A stretch of DNA of 64,000 nucleotides, taken from Trichocoleus sp. FACHB-40 (GTDB lineage: Bacteria > Cyanobacteriota > Cyanobacteriia > Cyanobacteriales > FACHB-T130). Where the stretch lies: positions 248,001 through 312,000 of the forward strand of contig NZ_JACJPF010000098.1 in the NCBI RefSeq assembly GCF_014695915.1, given 5' to 3'. Below the pieces are notes generated by a model. The model was given only the letters and a program-made list of their open reading frames with translations, was not told the DNA's origin and did not search any database. The translations under genes and the position numbers were made by a program. Shown here piece after piece: positions 36,088 through 45,332 of this stretch (position 1 is the first letter of the stretch; every line of letters starts with the position of its first letter).

Positions 36088-39000
36088 ATGAACAATATAC
36101 TACCAAAAAATGAAGCGGCGAGGCTGGAAGCGATTCACCAATATCAGATTCTCGACACCGATCCGGAAGCAGCTTTTGACGATCTTACTCAAATAACCGC
36201 GCAGATTTGTGGAACCCCAATCGCGTTGATAAATCTTTTCGATGAGAACCGTCAGTGGTTCAAGTCGAAGGTCGGTTTAGATATCTCCCAAGTACCGCGA
36301 GATATCGGTTTATCTCCCGCTTGTATCAACAGGGGCGACGTTCTGATTATTCCTGATACCTTGGCTGATGAACAGTTTGCCACAAACCCCGTGGTGAATT
36401 CCTCTCCCCATATCCGGTTTTACGCTGGCGCACCTTTAATTACACCAGAGGGGCAGACGATCGGGGTACTATGTGTCGTTGACACTGTACCAAGGCAGCT
36501 GAGTTCGCAACAAGTAGAGGCACTTAAAGCGCTAAGCCGTCAGGTAGTTAGCCAACTAGAATTAAGGCGTAATTTAGCTGAAGAAAAACGCCATATCGCC
36601 CGCGCCAAGACGCTTGAGGCGAAGCTAAGCACTAGAGAAAAGGATCTTTTTGACTTCTTAGAAAATGGAGTCGTTGGGTTGCATTGGGTGGGAGCAAATG
36701 GAGAAATTCTCTGGGTAAACCAGGCGGAATTGGATCTTCTTGGCTACTCTTGGGAAGAGTATGTTGGTCAGAATATCGGCAATTTCCATGCAGACAAAGA
36801 GGTAATAGAAGATATCCTCCAACGGTTAAAAGCAAAAGAAACGCTGCATGACTATGAGGCGCGTCTGCTGTGCAAAGATGGCTCGATTAAGTATGTACTA
36901 ATTGATTCAAACGTGTTGTGGGAAAATGATAAATTTATCCACACAAGGTGCTTTACTCGCGACATCACCGAACGCAAAGTTACTGAGGAAGCGCTTAAGG
37001 CAGCTGCTGACGAAAATCTGCGACTGGCGCGTGCTGTGGCTTTTGTCTCAGATGGAATTGTGATTACAGATCCGAACCAGGCGGACAACCCGATTATTTA
37101 TACTAATCCTGCTTTTACGCGGATGACTGGGTATCAGCCAGAAGAGGCGTTAGGGCGTAACTGTCGGTTTTTGCAAGGAGAGGGGACAGATAAAGAAGCG
37201 ATCGCGCTGATTAGAAACGCGATCGCTCAACGCCGAGAAGTTAAAACCACCATCCTCAACTATCGCAAAGATGGTAAGCCATTCTGGAACGAAGTAAAAA
37301 TCTCTCCCGTATTCTCAGATAAAGATGATTTACTTTACTTTGTCGGTATTCAGACAGATATTACTGATCGCATTGCTGCTGAACAAGAACGCATTCAACT
37401 TTTAAACAGACAACAAGAGGCACGCGCCGAAGCTGAAGCAGAACGCAACCGCACGAAAAACATTCTTGAAAGTATCACTGATGCCTTCTATACCTTAGAC
37501 AAAGAATGGCGATTTACTTATTTTAATCGGCAAGCAGAACAAATTTTACATAAAGCCGCAGCCGAAGTCCTCGGTTGCAATATATGGGATAAATTTCCCG
37601 AATCTGTTGGCTCAGTTTTCTTCCATCAATATCACAAAGTAATAACCGAACAAGTAGCTGTTGAATTTGAGGAATTTTACCAACCATTAAATACCTGGCT
37701 TGAAGTCCACGCCTATCCCTCTAAAGAAGGTTTATCGGTTTATTTTAATGACATCACCGAGCGGAAGCGGGTTGAAAAAGCACTCAAAGAAAGTGAAGAA
37801 CGTTGGCAATTAGCTTTGCGCGGCAACAATGATGGCATTTGGGACTGGAATGTAAAAACTAATGAAGTTTTTCTCTCAGCACGATGGAAGGAAATGCTGG
37901 GTTATGAAGAAAGTGAAATTGCCAACCATATAGATGAATGGCGGAAAAGAGTCCATCCAGATGATATCGCTTTGATGACACAATTAATCGAAGATCACTT
38001 TGCGAAAAAAACACCGTTTTATATCAGTGAACATCGACTACTGTGCAAAGATGGAACCTACAAATGGGTTCTAGATCGGGGACAAGCTCTTTGGGATGAA
38101 GAGGGGAATCCTGCGCGAATGGCCGGCTCCCATACAGACATCACTGAACGCAAGCAGTCAGAACAGAAAATCCGCCAACAAGCTGCTTTACTCGATGTAG
38201 CAACAGACGCGATTCTGGTTAGAGATTTGAACAACAAAATCTTATTCTGGAACAAAGGAGCTGAGGCAGTGTATGGCTGGAAGGCAGAAGAAGCCATCGG
38301 AAAAAATGCCGAGTACCTATTGTATAAATATCCTTCAAATCAACTCCTAGAAGCCCAAAATATTGCGCTAGAGAAAGGTGAGTGGCAAGGGGAATTGCAT
38401 AAAGTCACCAAAAACGGTAAGGAAGTTATTGTCGCCAGCCGCTGGACACTTGTCCGCGATGAAGAAGAGAAAACCAAATCAATCCTCACTGTTGACACTG
38501 ACATTACTCAAAAGAAAAAACTTGAAACCCAGTTTCTTCGCGCTCAGCGAATGGAGAGTATCGGGACTCTTGCTGGCGGTATTGCTCATGATTTGAACAA
38601 CGTACTAACGCCAATTCTGGCATCAATTCAAATCCTAGAAATGGTGCTTCCCGATGAGCGTAGTCAGCGGATATTGACCCTATTAGAAACAAATGCTAAG
38701 CGCGGTGCCGAGCTAATTAAGCAAGTTCTGTCTTTTGCGCGAGGAGTTGAAGGTGAGCGGATGATGTTGCAAGTGGGACACCTGATTTATGAAATAGAGA
38801 AAATTGCCAAGCAAACTTTTCCTAAATCAATCGAAATCTCCACTGATGTATCGATGATAGACCTGTGGCCTGTTTCTGGAGATGCCACACAACTACATCA
38901 AGTTTTAATGAATCTCTGTGTTAATGCTCGCGATGCGATGCCAAATGGCGGTAGTTTGAGTATTACTGCTGAAAATCTATTCATTGATGAAAACTATGCC

Positions 39001-39666
39001 CGGATGAATATAGATGCCCAAGTTGGTGCCTATATTGTGATAACTGTCGTGGATAGTGGTATGGGCATTCCTGGTGAAATATTAGATAGAATCTTTGAAC
39101 CATTTTTTACAACCAAGGAACTTGGCAAAGGTACTGGACTGGGTCTTTCAACAGTTGTTGGTATCATTAAAGGACATGGCGGCTTTATTAATGTGTATAG
39201 CGAAGTAGGAAAAGGAACGCAATTTAAGGTGTATTTACCAGCAATAGAGACAACTGAAACAGATCAAGAAAACGAAGAGCGTCACGAACTACCTACAGGA
39301 AACGGAGAATTGATTCTAGTTGTTGATGATGAAGAGTCCATTTGTGAAGTGACAAAAACATCCCTAGAGAGTTACGGCTATCGGGTGCTAACTGCTAGTG
39401 ATGGTATTGAAGCGATCGCGCTGTACGCACAACACAGATTGGAAATTAGCGCTGTGTTGATTGACATGATGATGCCATCTATGGATGGCCCGACAACTAT
39501 CCGCGCCTTGCAAAAAATTAACCCGCTTCTCAAGATTATTGCTGTCAGCGGACTGGTGTCAAATCATAAACTTGCTGCAAGTATAGGTAGCAACATCAAA
39601 ACATTTTTGTCGAAACCCTTCACAGCAGAAGAGTTATTAAAAGCCTTGCACGAAATTCTCAATTAG
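36088..39666 (+). CDS. hybrid sensor histidine kinase GAF-PAS-LOV-PAS-PAS-PAS-HisKA-HATPase-REC
   Basis: 1192 residues from ATG 36088, supported by TAGGAA upstream. The order is GAF (about 25-160), PAS (186-310), a LOV domain (about 312-425), three more PAS (445-565, 570-690, 692-810), HisKA with His834 in GGIAHDLNN, HATPase and a C-terminal receiver with Asp1126 in LIDMMMPSMDG. The LOV call rests on GRNCRFLQGEGTD with the flavin-adduct Cys359, then NYRKDGKPFWNEVKISPVF and FVGIQTDIT. No membrane segment is seen, so it is a soluble, probably blue-light-responsive kinase. Its nearness to the scytonemin genes makes it a candidate input for the AraC-type regulator at 10656; that link is inference. 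Confidence 0.93.
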   Translation: MNNILPKNEAARLEAIHQYQILDTDPEAAFDDLTQITAQICGTPIALINLFDENRQWFKSKVGLDISQVPRDIGLSPACINRGDVLIIPDTLADEQFATNPVVNSSPHIRFYAGAPLITPEGQTIGVLCVVDTVPRQLSSQQVEALKALSRQVVSQLELRRNLAEEKRHIARAKTLEAKLSTREKDLFDFLENGVVGLHWVGANGEILWVNQAELDLLGYSWEEYVGQNIGNFHADKEVIEDILQRLKAKETLHDYEARLLCKDGSIKYVLIDSNVLWENDKFIHTRCFTRDITERKVTEEALKAAADENLRLARAVAFVSDGIVITDPNQADNPIIYTNPAFTRMTGYQPEEALGRNCRFLQGEGTDKEAIALIRNAIAQRREVKTTILNYRKDGKPFWNEVKISPVFSDKDDLLYFVGIQTDITDRIAAEQERIQLLNRQQEARAEAEAERNRTKNILESITDAFYTLDKEWRFTYFNRQAEQILHKAAAEVLGCNIWDKFPESVGSVFFHQYHKVITEQVAVEFEEFYQPLNTWLEVHAYPSKEGLSVYFNDITERKRVEKALKESEERWQLALRGNNDGIWDWNVKTNEVFLSARWKEMLGYEESEIANHIDEWRKRVHPDDIALMTQLIEDHFAKKTPFYISEHRLLCKDGTYKWVLDRGQALWDEEGNPARMAGSHTDITERKQSEQKIRQQAALLDVATDAILVRDLNNKILFWNKGAEAVYGWKAEEAIGKNAEYLLYKYPSNQLLEAQNIALEKGEWQGELHKVTKNGKEVIVASRWTLVRDEEEKTKSILTVDTDITQKKKLETQFLRAQRMESIGTLAGGIAHDLNNVLTPILASIQILEMVLPDERSQRILTLLETNAKRGAELIKQVLSFARGVEGERMMLQVGHLIYEIEKIAKQTFPKSIEISTDVSMIDLWPVSGDATQLHQVLMNLCVNARDAMPNGGSLSITAENLFIDENYARMNIDAQVGAYIVITVVDSGMGIPGEILDRIFEPFFTTKELGKGTGLGLSTVVGIIKGHGGFINVYSEVGKGTQFKVYLPAIETTETDQENEERHELPTGNGELILVVDDEESICEVTKTSLESYGYRVLTASDGIEAIALYAQHRLEISAVLIDMMMPSMDGPTTIRALQKINPLLKIIAVSGLVSNHKLAASIGSNIKTFLSKPFTAEELLKALHEILN

Positions 39667-39710
39667 CTGCAAGAGTAGCGGTAGCGATCGCTCTCTTTCC
39701 CCTTCCTAGC

Positions 39711-39734
39711 AGCAGCTGCGGTGCCGCAGCTGCT
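39711..39734 (+). terminator. hairpin downstream of the LOV kinase
   Basis: Arms AGCAGCTGCGG (39711-39721) and CCGCAGCTGCT (39724-39734) are perfect, with a 2-base centre. It lies 45 bases after the kinase stop. No strong T-run follows. The remainder to 39970 is very AT-rich and without a gene. Confidence 0.55.
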
Positions 39735-39970
39735 ATAGAACTTTATGGTAAAATTTATTAAAATTGTGCCTAATATATTTATAATTAGCTATCGTAACTA
39801 TACAATAATGCTAACCACCATAACCTACTTTATTTTTGTAGAATCTGTCTTAATATACAATAATTCTCTTATTGTGATTATTTTATAATTTAGTATCTAA
39901 AAAAGTATAATATGTATGGTTTATTTTAATTTATTTAAATAAATTTCAAGTAAGCAAGAGGAATTTGAAC

Positions 39971-42900
39971 ATGGATTATCAGAGATTTATCGACCAACTG
40001 CCTAACTTATATGAAAATTGGGGGGAAGACTCTGTTCGCCCCAAATCAGAACGATTTCAACAGGCACTAGATCAAGTTCAAGGGATGACGACAGCAAACG
40101 TGATGCAGTTGCTGAATTTTGCTGTGGAGTGCATGGAACCAGATGAAATATACTGCGAGGTTGGCAGTTATCAAGGTTCGACTTTAATTGGCGCACTCCT
40201 CAATCATTCAGAGCGAATGGCATACGCTGTAGACAATTTTGCTGAATTTGATCCAGTGGGTGAAAATCTGGAAAAATTAATTGATAATTTATCTAAGTTT
40301 AATCTTCAAGATCAAGTTTATTTCTGCAATCAAGACTTTGAAGAATTTTTATTAGAGCTTCGAGAAATCAAGCCAGAAGAGAAAATCGGCGTTTATTTGT
40401 ATGACGGCGCTCACGACTATAGATCGCAATTATTAGGATTACTTCTAATTAAACCTTTTCTGGCTGAAAAAGCCCTGATTATTGTGGATGATAGTAACTG
40501 GGGAACAGTGCGTCAAGCTAATTGGGACTTTATGGCTGCTAATCCAGAATGCCAGCTATTACTAGATTTGCGGACAGCAGGAGACGGTTGTTACACTTTT
40601 TGGAATGGGATTCAGATTCTCAGTTGGGATTCAGCTAGAAAATTTAACTATCCCTGGTCTACTTTCACCCAATTGCGCCAAAAATCAGTTGTTCAGGCTA
40701 TTTATAAATTACAGTTTATTGAACAAAAAGAAGAGGCGTTAGATCAGCTTTATCAAGAAGCTTTATCACTGCATCAGCAACGGCAATTTTCAACCGCAGT
40801 GAAAAAATATCGCGAGTTTTTACTGTGGCGTGATAGTGATACCCAGGCGTGGCTAAATTTGGGAATTATTTATTATGAAATGGAGCAATATCAAGACTCC
40901 ATAGAATCAATTTTAACTTTACTAAATTTTGATAATTCTCAAGCTAAAGCTTACTATGTTTTAGGTCTCGCTTTGGAGAAAATTTATCAACCTAATCAGG
41001 CAATTTCGGCTTATAAAGAAGCGATCACGCTGGAACCACACCTGATTGAAGCTTACAACAATTTAGGTAATCTTCTCACTCAGTCGGGCGAAGTTGAGCA
41101 GGCCCAAGCAGTTTATCTTCAAGCGATCGCAGCTAACCCCAACCACTTCGGTAGCTACCTCAACTTGGGAAACCTCTTGATGGAACAAAACCTACTGACT
41201 CAAGCAATTGAGGCTTATCAAACAGCTCTGTCAATCAAGCCAAATGATACCGATATATTGAACAACTTGCAAATCGCATTGACAGCCCAAGCTAATCCAG
41301 CTGCGTTTCTTCTAAACTTGGGAAATAAATTTTATGAGTCAGGGAAATATGAGGAGGCGATTGAGCAATATCGAAGACTTGTAGAACTTCAAGCGGGAGA
41401 GGCAGAACTTTATTTTAATTTGAGCGAATGTTTTAGACATTTGAATCGAGTAGAAGAAGCTATCAATACGCTTCAAGAAGGTATTGTCATTCACCCGACG
41501 GCTGGCAAGCTTCACTTTTACCTAATAAAAATATTGCAAGAAAATGCCCGAATCAAAGAAGCCATATCAAGTGCTGAGATGGCATCGCGATTACTGCCTA
41601 ATGAATATGTTTTTAAAATATTCAATAATTTAATATTACCAACTGTTTATAATACTCCAGAGGAAATCAGCTTTTATCGTCAGCGATTTACACAAGGCTT
41701 ACAAAATTTAATTCAACAGACATCTCTAGAAACTCCTGAAGACAAAAAAAATGTTCTTGCAGGTATTGGTAGCGTCACAAATTTTCACTTAGCTTACCAG
41801 GCTCACAACGATCTGGAGTTGCAACGCCAGTATGGTAATTTAGTCCATCAAATTATGGCAGCAAACTATCCACGGTGGGTAGAGCCGCTATCTATGCCAT
41901 CCCTGAAGGATAACAAAAAAATTCGTGTTGGCTATGTTTCAGGTTTTTTGCATAGTTGGAGTGGAACATTTTTGTCAACTGGCTATCTACGTCACTGCGA
42001 TAAGGAAAATTTTGAAGTTTACTGTTACTACACAGGGAATGAGCCAGACGCTATTACGAAATTATTTCATAAATACAGTGATGTATTTCACCATATTCCC
42101 CATAATCTCGAAGCCGTCTGCGAACAAATTATTGCAGATAAAATACATATACTTGTTTTCCCAGAAATTGGGATGGATGCTCCAACGATGCCACTAGCTG
42201 GTTTGCGTCTTGCTCCTGTTCAATGTGTAGTTTGGGGACATCCAGTAACTACTGGCTTACCTACTATAGATTACTTTTTATCCAGCGATTTAATGGAACC
42301 GGATAATGGGCAAGAACATTATTCGGAAACTCTGATTCGTTTACCAAATATCGGAGTATCTTATCCAAAATCAGATATTTCTGGACTGACAAAAACACGA
42401 GCAGATTTTCCCCTACGGGATAATGCTGTCGTTTATTTATCTAGCCAAGCACCTTATAAATATTTGCCGCAACATGATTATATTTTTGCAGAAATTGCCC
42501 GTCGGGTTCCTCAAGCTCAGTTTATGTTTCTTCGTGCAGGTATTCCGCAGCAACGACTGCAACGAGCTTTTGCAGCAGTAGGTTTAAATAGTGAAGATTA
42601 TTGCATTTTCTCACCTGTTTTACCTCGAAATGAGTATTTCATGCTGCTTTCAGTTTCAGATGTTTATCTTGATACTTTAGACTGGTCGGGAGGTAATACT
42701 ACATTAGATGCGATCGCTTGCAATTTACCTGTCGTCACCTGTCCTGGAGAATTTATGCGAGGTCGTCATTCTTATGGCATTCTCAGAATGTTACGGGTAA
42801 CAGAGACAATTGCTCAAACTGAAGCAGAATATATTGATATTGCTGTAAAGTTGGGTTTAGACCCAGTTTGGCGGCGCAACGTTGCAGAAAAAATTAAGGC

Positions 42901-42994
42901 TCGCCATGACTATCTTTATGACGACCAAACTTGTGTAGCAAGTCTTGAAGATTTTTATAAACAGGTTGTTCAAAAAGGACTTTCGCAAACGTAG
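39971..42994 (+). CDS. SAM methyltransferase-TPR-OGT (GT41) fusion protein
   Basis: 1007 residues from ATG 39971 (the frame opens 6 bases earlier at a TTG; AGAGGA precedes the ATG). Residues about 1-215 look like a class I methyltransferase of the TylF/CmcI kind (CEVGSYQGSTLIGAL, YLYDGAHDYRSQL, IIVDDSNWGTVRQAN). About 240-540 are TPR repeats (AYNNLGNLLTQSGEVEQAQAVYLQAI, split over helices). About 640-1000 match the O-GlcNAc transferase/SPINDLY catalytic region (IRVGYVSGFLHSWSG, LDWSGGNTTLDAIACNLPVVT, RHSYGILR). It could modify a protein or polysaccharide; substrates are unknown. It is followed after 8 bases by glcD. Confidence 0.9.
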   Translation: MDYQRFIDQLPNLYENWGEDSVRPKSERFQQALDQVQGMTTANVMQLLNFAVECMEPDEIYCEVGSYQGSTLIGALLNHSERMAYAVDNFAEFDPVGENLEKLIDNLSKFNLQDQVYFCNQDFEEFLLELREIKPEEKIGVYLYDGAHDYRSQLLGLLLIKPFLAEKALIIVDDSNWGTVRQANWDFMAANPECQLLLDLRTAGDGCYTFWNGIQILSWDSARKFNYPWSTFTQLRQKSVVQAIYKLQFIEQKEEALDQLYQEALSLHQQRQFSTAVKKYREFLLWRDSDTQAWLNLGIIYYEMEQYQDSIESILTLLNFDNSQAKAYYVLGLALEKIYQPNQAISAYKEAITLEPHLIEAYNNLGNLLTQSGEVEQAQAVYLQAIAANPNHFGSYLNLGNLLMEQNLLTQAIEAYQTALSIKPNDTDILNNLQIALTAQANPAAFLLNLGNKFYESGKYEEAIEQYRRLVELQAGEAELYFNLSECFRHLNRVEEAINTLQEGIVIHPTAGKLHFYLIKILQENARIKEAISSAEMASRLLPNEYVFKIFNNLILPTVYNTPEEISFYRQRFTQGLQNLIQQTSLETPEDKKNVLAGIGSVTNFHLAYQAHNDLELQRQYGNLVHQIMAANYPRWVEPLSMPSLKDNKKIRVGYVSGFLHSWSGTFLSTGYLRHCDKENFEVYCYYTGNEPDAITKLFHKYSDVFHHIPHNLEAVCEQIIADKIHILVFPEIGMDAPTMPLAGLRLAPVQCVVWGHPVTTGLPTIDYFLSSDLMEPDNGQEHYSETLIRLPNIGVSYPKSDISGLTKTRADFPLRDNAVVYLSSQAPYKYLPQHDYIFAEIARRVPQAQFMFLRAGIPQQRLQRAFAAVGLNSEDYCIFSPVLPRNEYFMLLSVSDVYLDTLDWSGGNTTLDAIACNLPVVTCPGEFMRGRHSYGILRMLRVTETIAQTEAEYIDIAVKLGLDPVWRRNVAEKIKARHDYLYDDQTCVASLEDFYKQVVQKGLSQT

Positions 42995-43002
42995 AGAAAC
43001 CC

Positions 43003-44475
43003 ATGATAACCCAAGATAAACAACAGAAAAGCTGGCAACAAATTATTAAACAATTTGAAGCAGCCGTCGGCAAAAACGGTGTTATTCAACGCCGAGAAGA
43101 GTTGATTACCTACGAGTGCGATGGTTTAGCCAGCTATAAACAAAAACCCGCCCTGGTCGTGCTACCGCGAACTACAGAAGAAGTGGCGGCGGTGGTGAAA
43201 ATATGCGATCGCTTCTCTCTCCCTTGGGTAGCACGCGGCGCAGGAACAGGACTTTCCGGTGGCGCATTACCCGTAGAAAATTGTGTGTTAATTGTAACCG
43301 CTCTTATGCGGAAAATACTAAGCATTGATTTGGACAATCAGCGAGTCGTCGTGCAGCCTGGAGTCATTAACAACTGGGTGACACAAGCCGTCAGCGGTGC
43401 CGGATTTTACTACGCTCCCGACCCCTCCAGCCAGATTGTCTGCTCCATTGGCGGCAACGTGGCGGAAAACTCCGGGGGTGTCCATTGCCTCAAGTACGGC
43501 GTTACCACCAACCACGTCTTGGGCTTAAAACTGGTGCTACCCGATGGCTCCATTGTAGATGTAGGGGGACAAATTCCGGAAATGCCTGGTTATGACATTA
43601 CCGGGTTATTTGTTGGTTCTGAGGGAACGCTAGGAATTGCCACAGAAATTACTCTGAGAATTCTAAAAACACCCGAATCAATTTGCGTACTCTTAGCAGA
43701 TTTCACCAGTGTTGAAGACGCTGGTGCAGCAGTGTCTGATATTATCAGCGCTGGAATTATTCCTGGTGGTATGGAAATCATGGATAACCTTAGCATCAAC
43801 GCTGTAGAAGACGTTGTGGCAACAGGTTGTTATCCGAGAGATGCAGCGGCGATACTGTTAGTAGAAATAGACGGTTTAGAAGTAGAAGTTGCAGCCAATA
43901 AACACCGCATTGCTGAAATTTGTACCAAAAATGGGGCGCGTAACATTACCACAGCTAATGAACCCGAAATGCGTTTTAAACTATGGAAAGGACGTAAAGC
44001 AGCCTTCGCAGCAGCAGGCAAGCTCAGTCCCGATTATTATGTGCAAGATGGCGTAATTCCCCGCACTCAGATGCGATTTGTGCTGCAAGAAATTGAAGCG
44101 TTGAGTCAAAAATACGGCTATCGTATCGCTAATGTGTTTCATGCGGGAGACGGCAATCTTCATCCGCTGATTCTTTACGATAATTCCCAGCCAGGAGCGT
44201 TGGAAAAAGTGGAAGAATTAGGCGGAGAAATTCTCAAACTTTGCGTACAAGTGGGGGGGAGCCTTTCTGGAGAACACGGCATCGGTGCCGATAAAAAGTG
44301 CTATATGCCGCAAATGTTTACCGAAACAGATTTAGAAACGATGCAATTTGTGCGTCAAGTTTTTAATCCCAAAGGTTTAGCAAATCCAGGTAAAATATTC
44401 CCTACCCCACGTACTTGTGGCGAAGCTGCACACCCTCAGTCTCAAAAACAGTTTGAGTCAGTTGAGCTATTTTAA
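43003..44475 (+). CDS. glcD: glycolate oxidase/dehydrogenase FAD subunit GlcD
   Basis: 490-residue FAD-linked oxidase of the GlcD/D-lactate dehydrogenase type. Features: the FAD-binding PCMH block VARGAGTGLSGGALP, GSEGTLGIATEITLRI and, in the C-terminal cap, FHAGDGNLHPLILYD and SGEHGIGADKK. In cyanobacteria it oxidises photorespiratory glycolate to glyoxylate. It starts 8 bases after the methyltransferase-OGT gene, so they may share a transcript although functions seem unrelated. No glcE/glcF partner is seen here. Confidence 0.93.
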   Translation: MITQDKQQKSWQQIIKQFEAAVGKNGVIQRREELITYECDGLASYKQKPALVVLPRTTEEVAAVVKICDRFSLPWVARGAGTGLSGGALPVENCVLIVTALMRKILSIDLDNQRVVVQPGVINNWVTQAVSGAGFYYAPDPSSQIVCSIGGNVAENSGGVHCLKYGVTTNHVLGLKLVLPDGSIVDVGGQIPEMPGYDITGLFVGSEGTLGIATEITLRILKTPESICVLLADFTSVEDAGAAVSDIISAGIIPGGMEIMDNLSINAVEDVVATGCYPRDAAAILLVEIDGLEVEVAANKHRIAEICTKNGARNITTANEPEMRFKLWKGRKAAFAAAGKLSPDYYVQDGVIPRTQMRFVLQEIEALSQKYGYRIANVFHAGDGNLHPLILYDNSQPGALEKVEELGGEILKLCVQVGGSLSGEHGIGADKKCYMPQMFTETDLETMQFVRQVFNPKGLANPGKIFPTPRTCGEAAHPQSQKQFESVELF

Positions 44476-44520
44476 TTCATTGGCAAAGAGCAAATGATTA
44501 GCTAAAGAATTTGGGGAAAT

Positions 44521-45171
44521 ATGCGATCGCGCTACGATCTAGAGCCAGAAAGATGCTTTATGCAATCTAGATGGGAGTCTTTACTACAACCGTTTCAGGC
44601 TGAACAAGAGGTTGGTCAGAAAGTGTTGCTTGACTTATTCCAGGCTTACTCTAGTGCTGGTAGATTTTATCATACGCTGGAGCATATAGAACAAGTTTTA
44701 GCAACAATTAACAATCTGCGCTCGCTATCCCAAAACTATGCAGCTATTGAATTTGCGGCTTGGTTTCACGATGCAATTTATAACCCTAAAGCTAACGATA
44801 ATGAGGAAAAAAGTGCAGAATATGCAGTAAACATTTTAAAAGCACTACATATTCCCTCATCAACTATAGAGGCTGTATATTCCTTAATCATAAAAACAAA
44901 ATATCACCAAGATATAGATAATATTGACAGCAAAATTTTTCTGGATGCAGACCTTTCTATATTAGGAGCATCTCCTTCTAAATACAAAATATATTCTCAA
45001 TTAATTAGAAAAGAATATTTATGGCTCTCGCCAGGAAAATATCGAACGGGTAGGAAACAAGTATTGCAGAGCTTTTTAGAGCGAGAAAGAATATATTTTA
45101 CTGAAAAAATGTTTTTTGCTTTAGAACAACAAGCTAGGCAAAATATTAAAGAAGAAATAGGATTCTTATGA
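44521..45171 (+). CDS. HD-superfamily predicted metal-dependent hydrolase
   Basis: 216-residue HD-domain protein of the uncharacterised predicted phosphohydrolase type. The metal-binding pattern is YHTLEHIEQVL followed by FAAWFHDAIYNP, with a later DADLSILG Asp. The function is unknown; relatives are soluble and stand alone. The ATG at 44521 starts inside a HIP1 site with TGGGGAA before it; a second ATG 13 codons in (MQSRWESLL) is where homology-like sequence starts and could be the real one. Confidence 0.82.
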   Translation: MRSRYDLEPERCFMQSRWESLLQPFQAEQEVGQKVLLDLFQAYSSAGRFYHTLEHIEQVLATINNLRSLSQNYAAIEFAAWFHDAIYNPKANDNEEKSAEYAVNILKALHIPSSTIEAVYSLIIKTKYHQDIDNIDSKIFLDADLSILGASPSKYKIYSQLIRKEYLWLSPGKYRTGRKQVLQSFLERERIYFTEKMFFALEQQARQNIKEEIGFL

Positions 45172-45332
45172 AAATGTTATGGAAAGCGGTAAGAGCGATC
45201 GTTTAATCCGGGGAAGTTATCCTATCAAGGATGCTTCTGCTATTCAGCAAAATAAATGTCTGGAAATTTTGCTGAATCATGAGAGACAATTACCAGAATC
45301 CTATTCCTCATGTTCTAAAAGCCAATAGCTTT

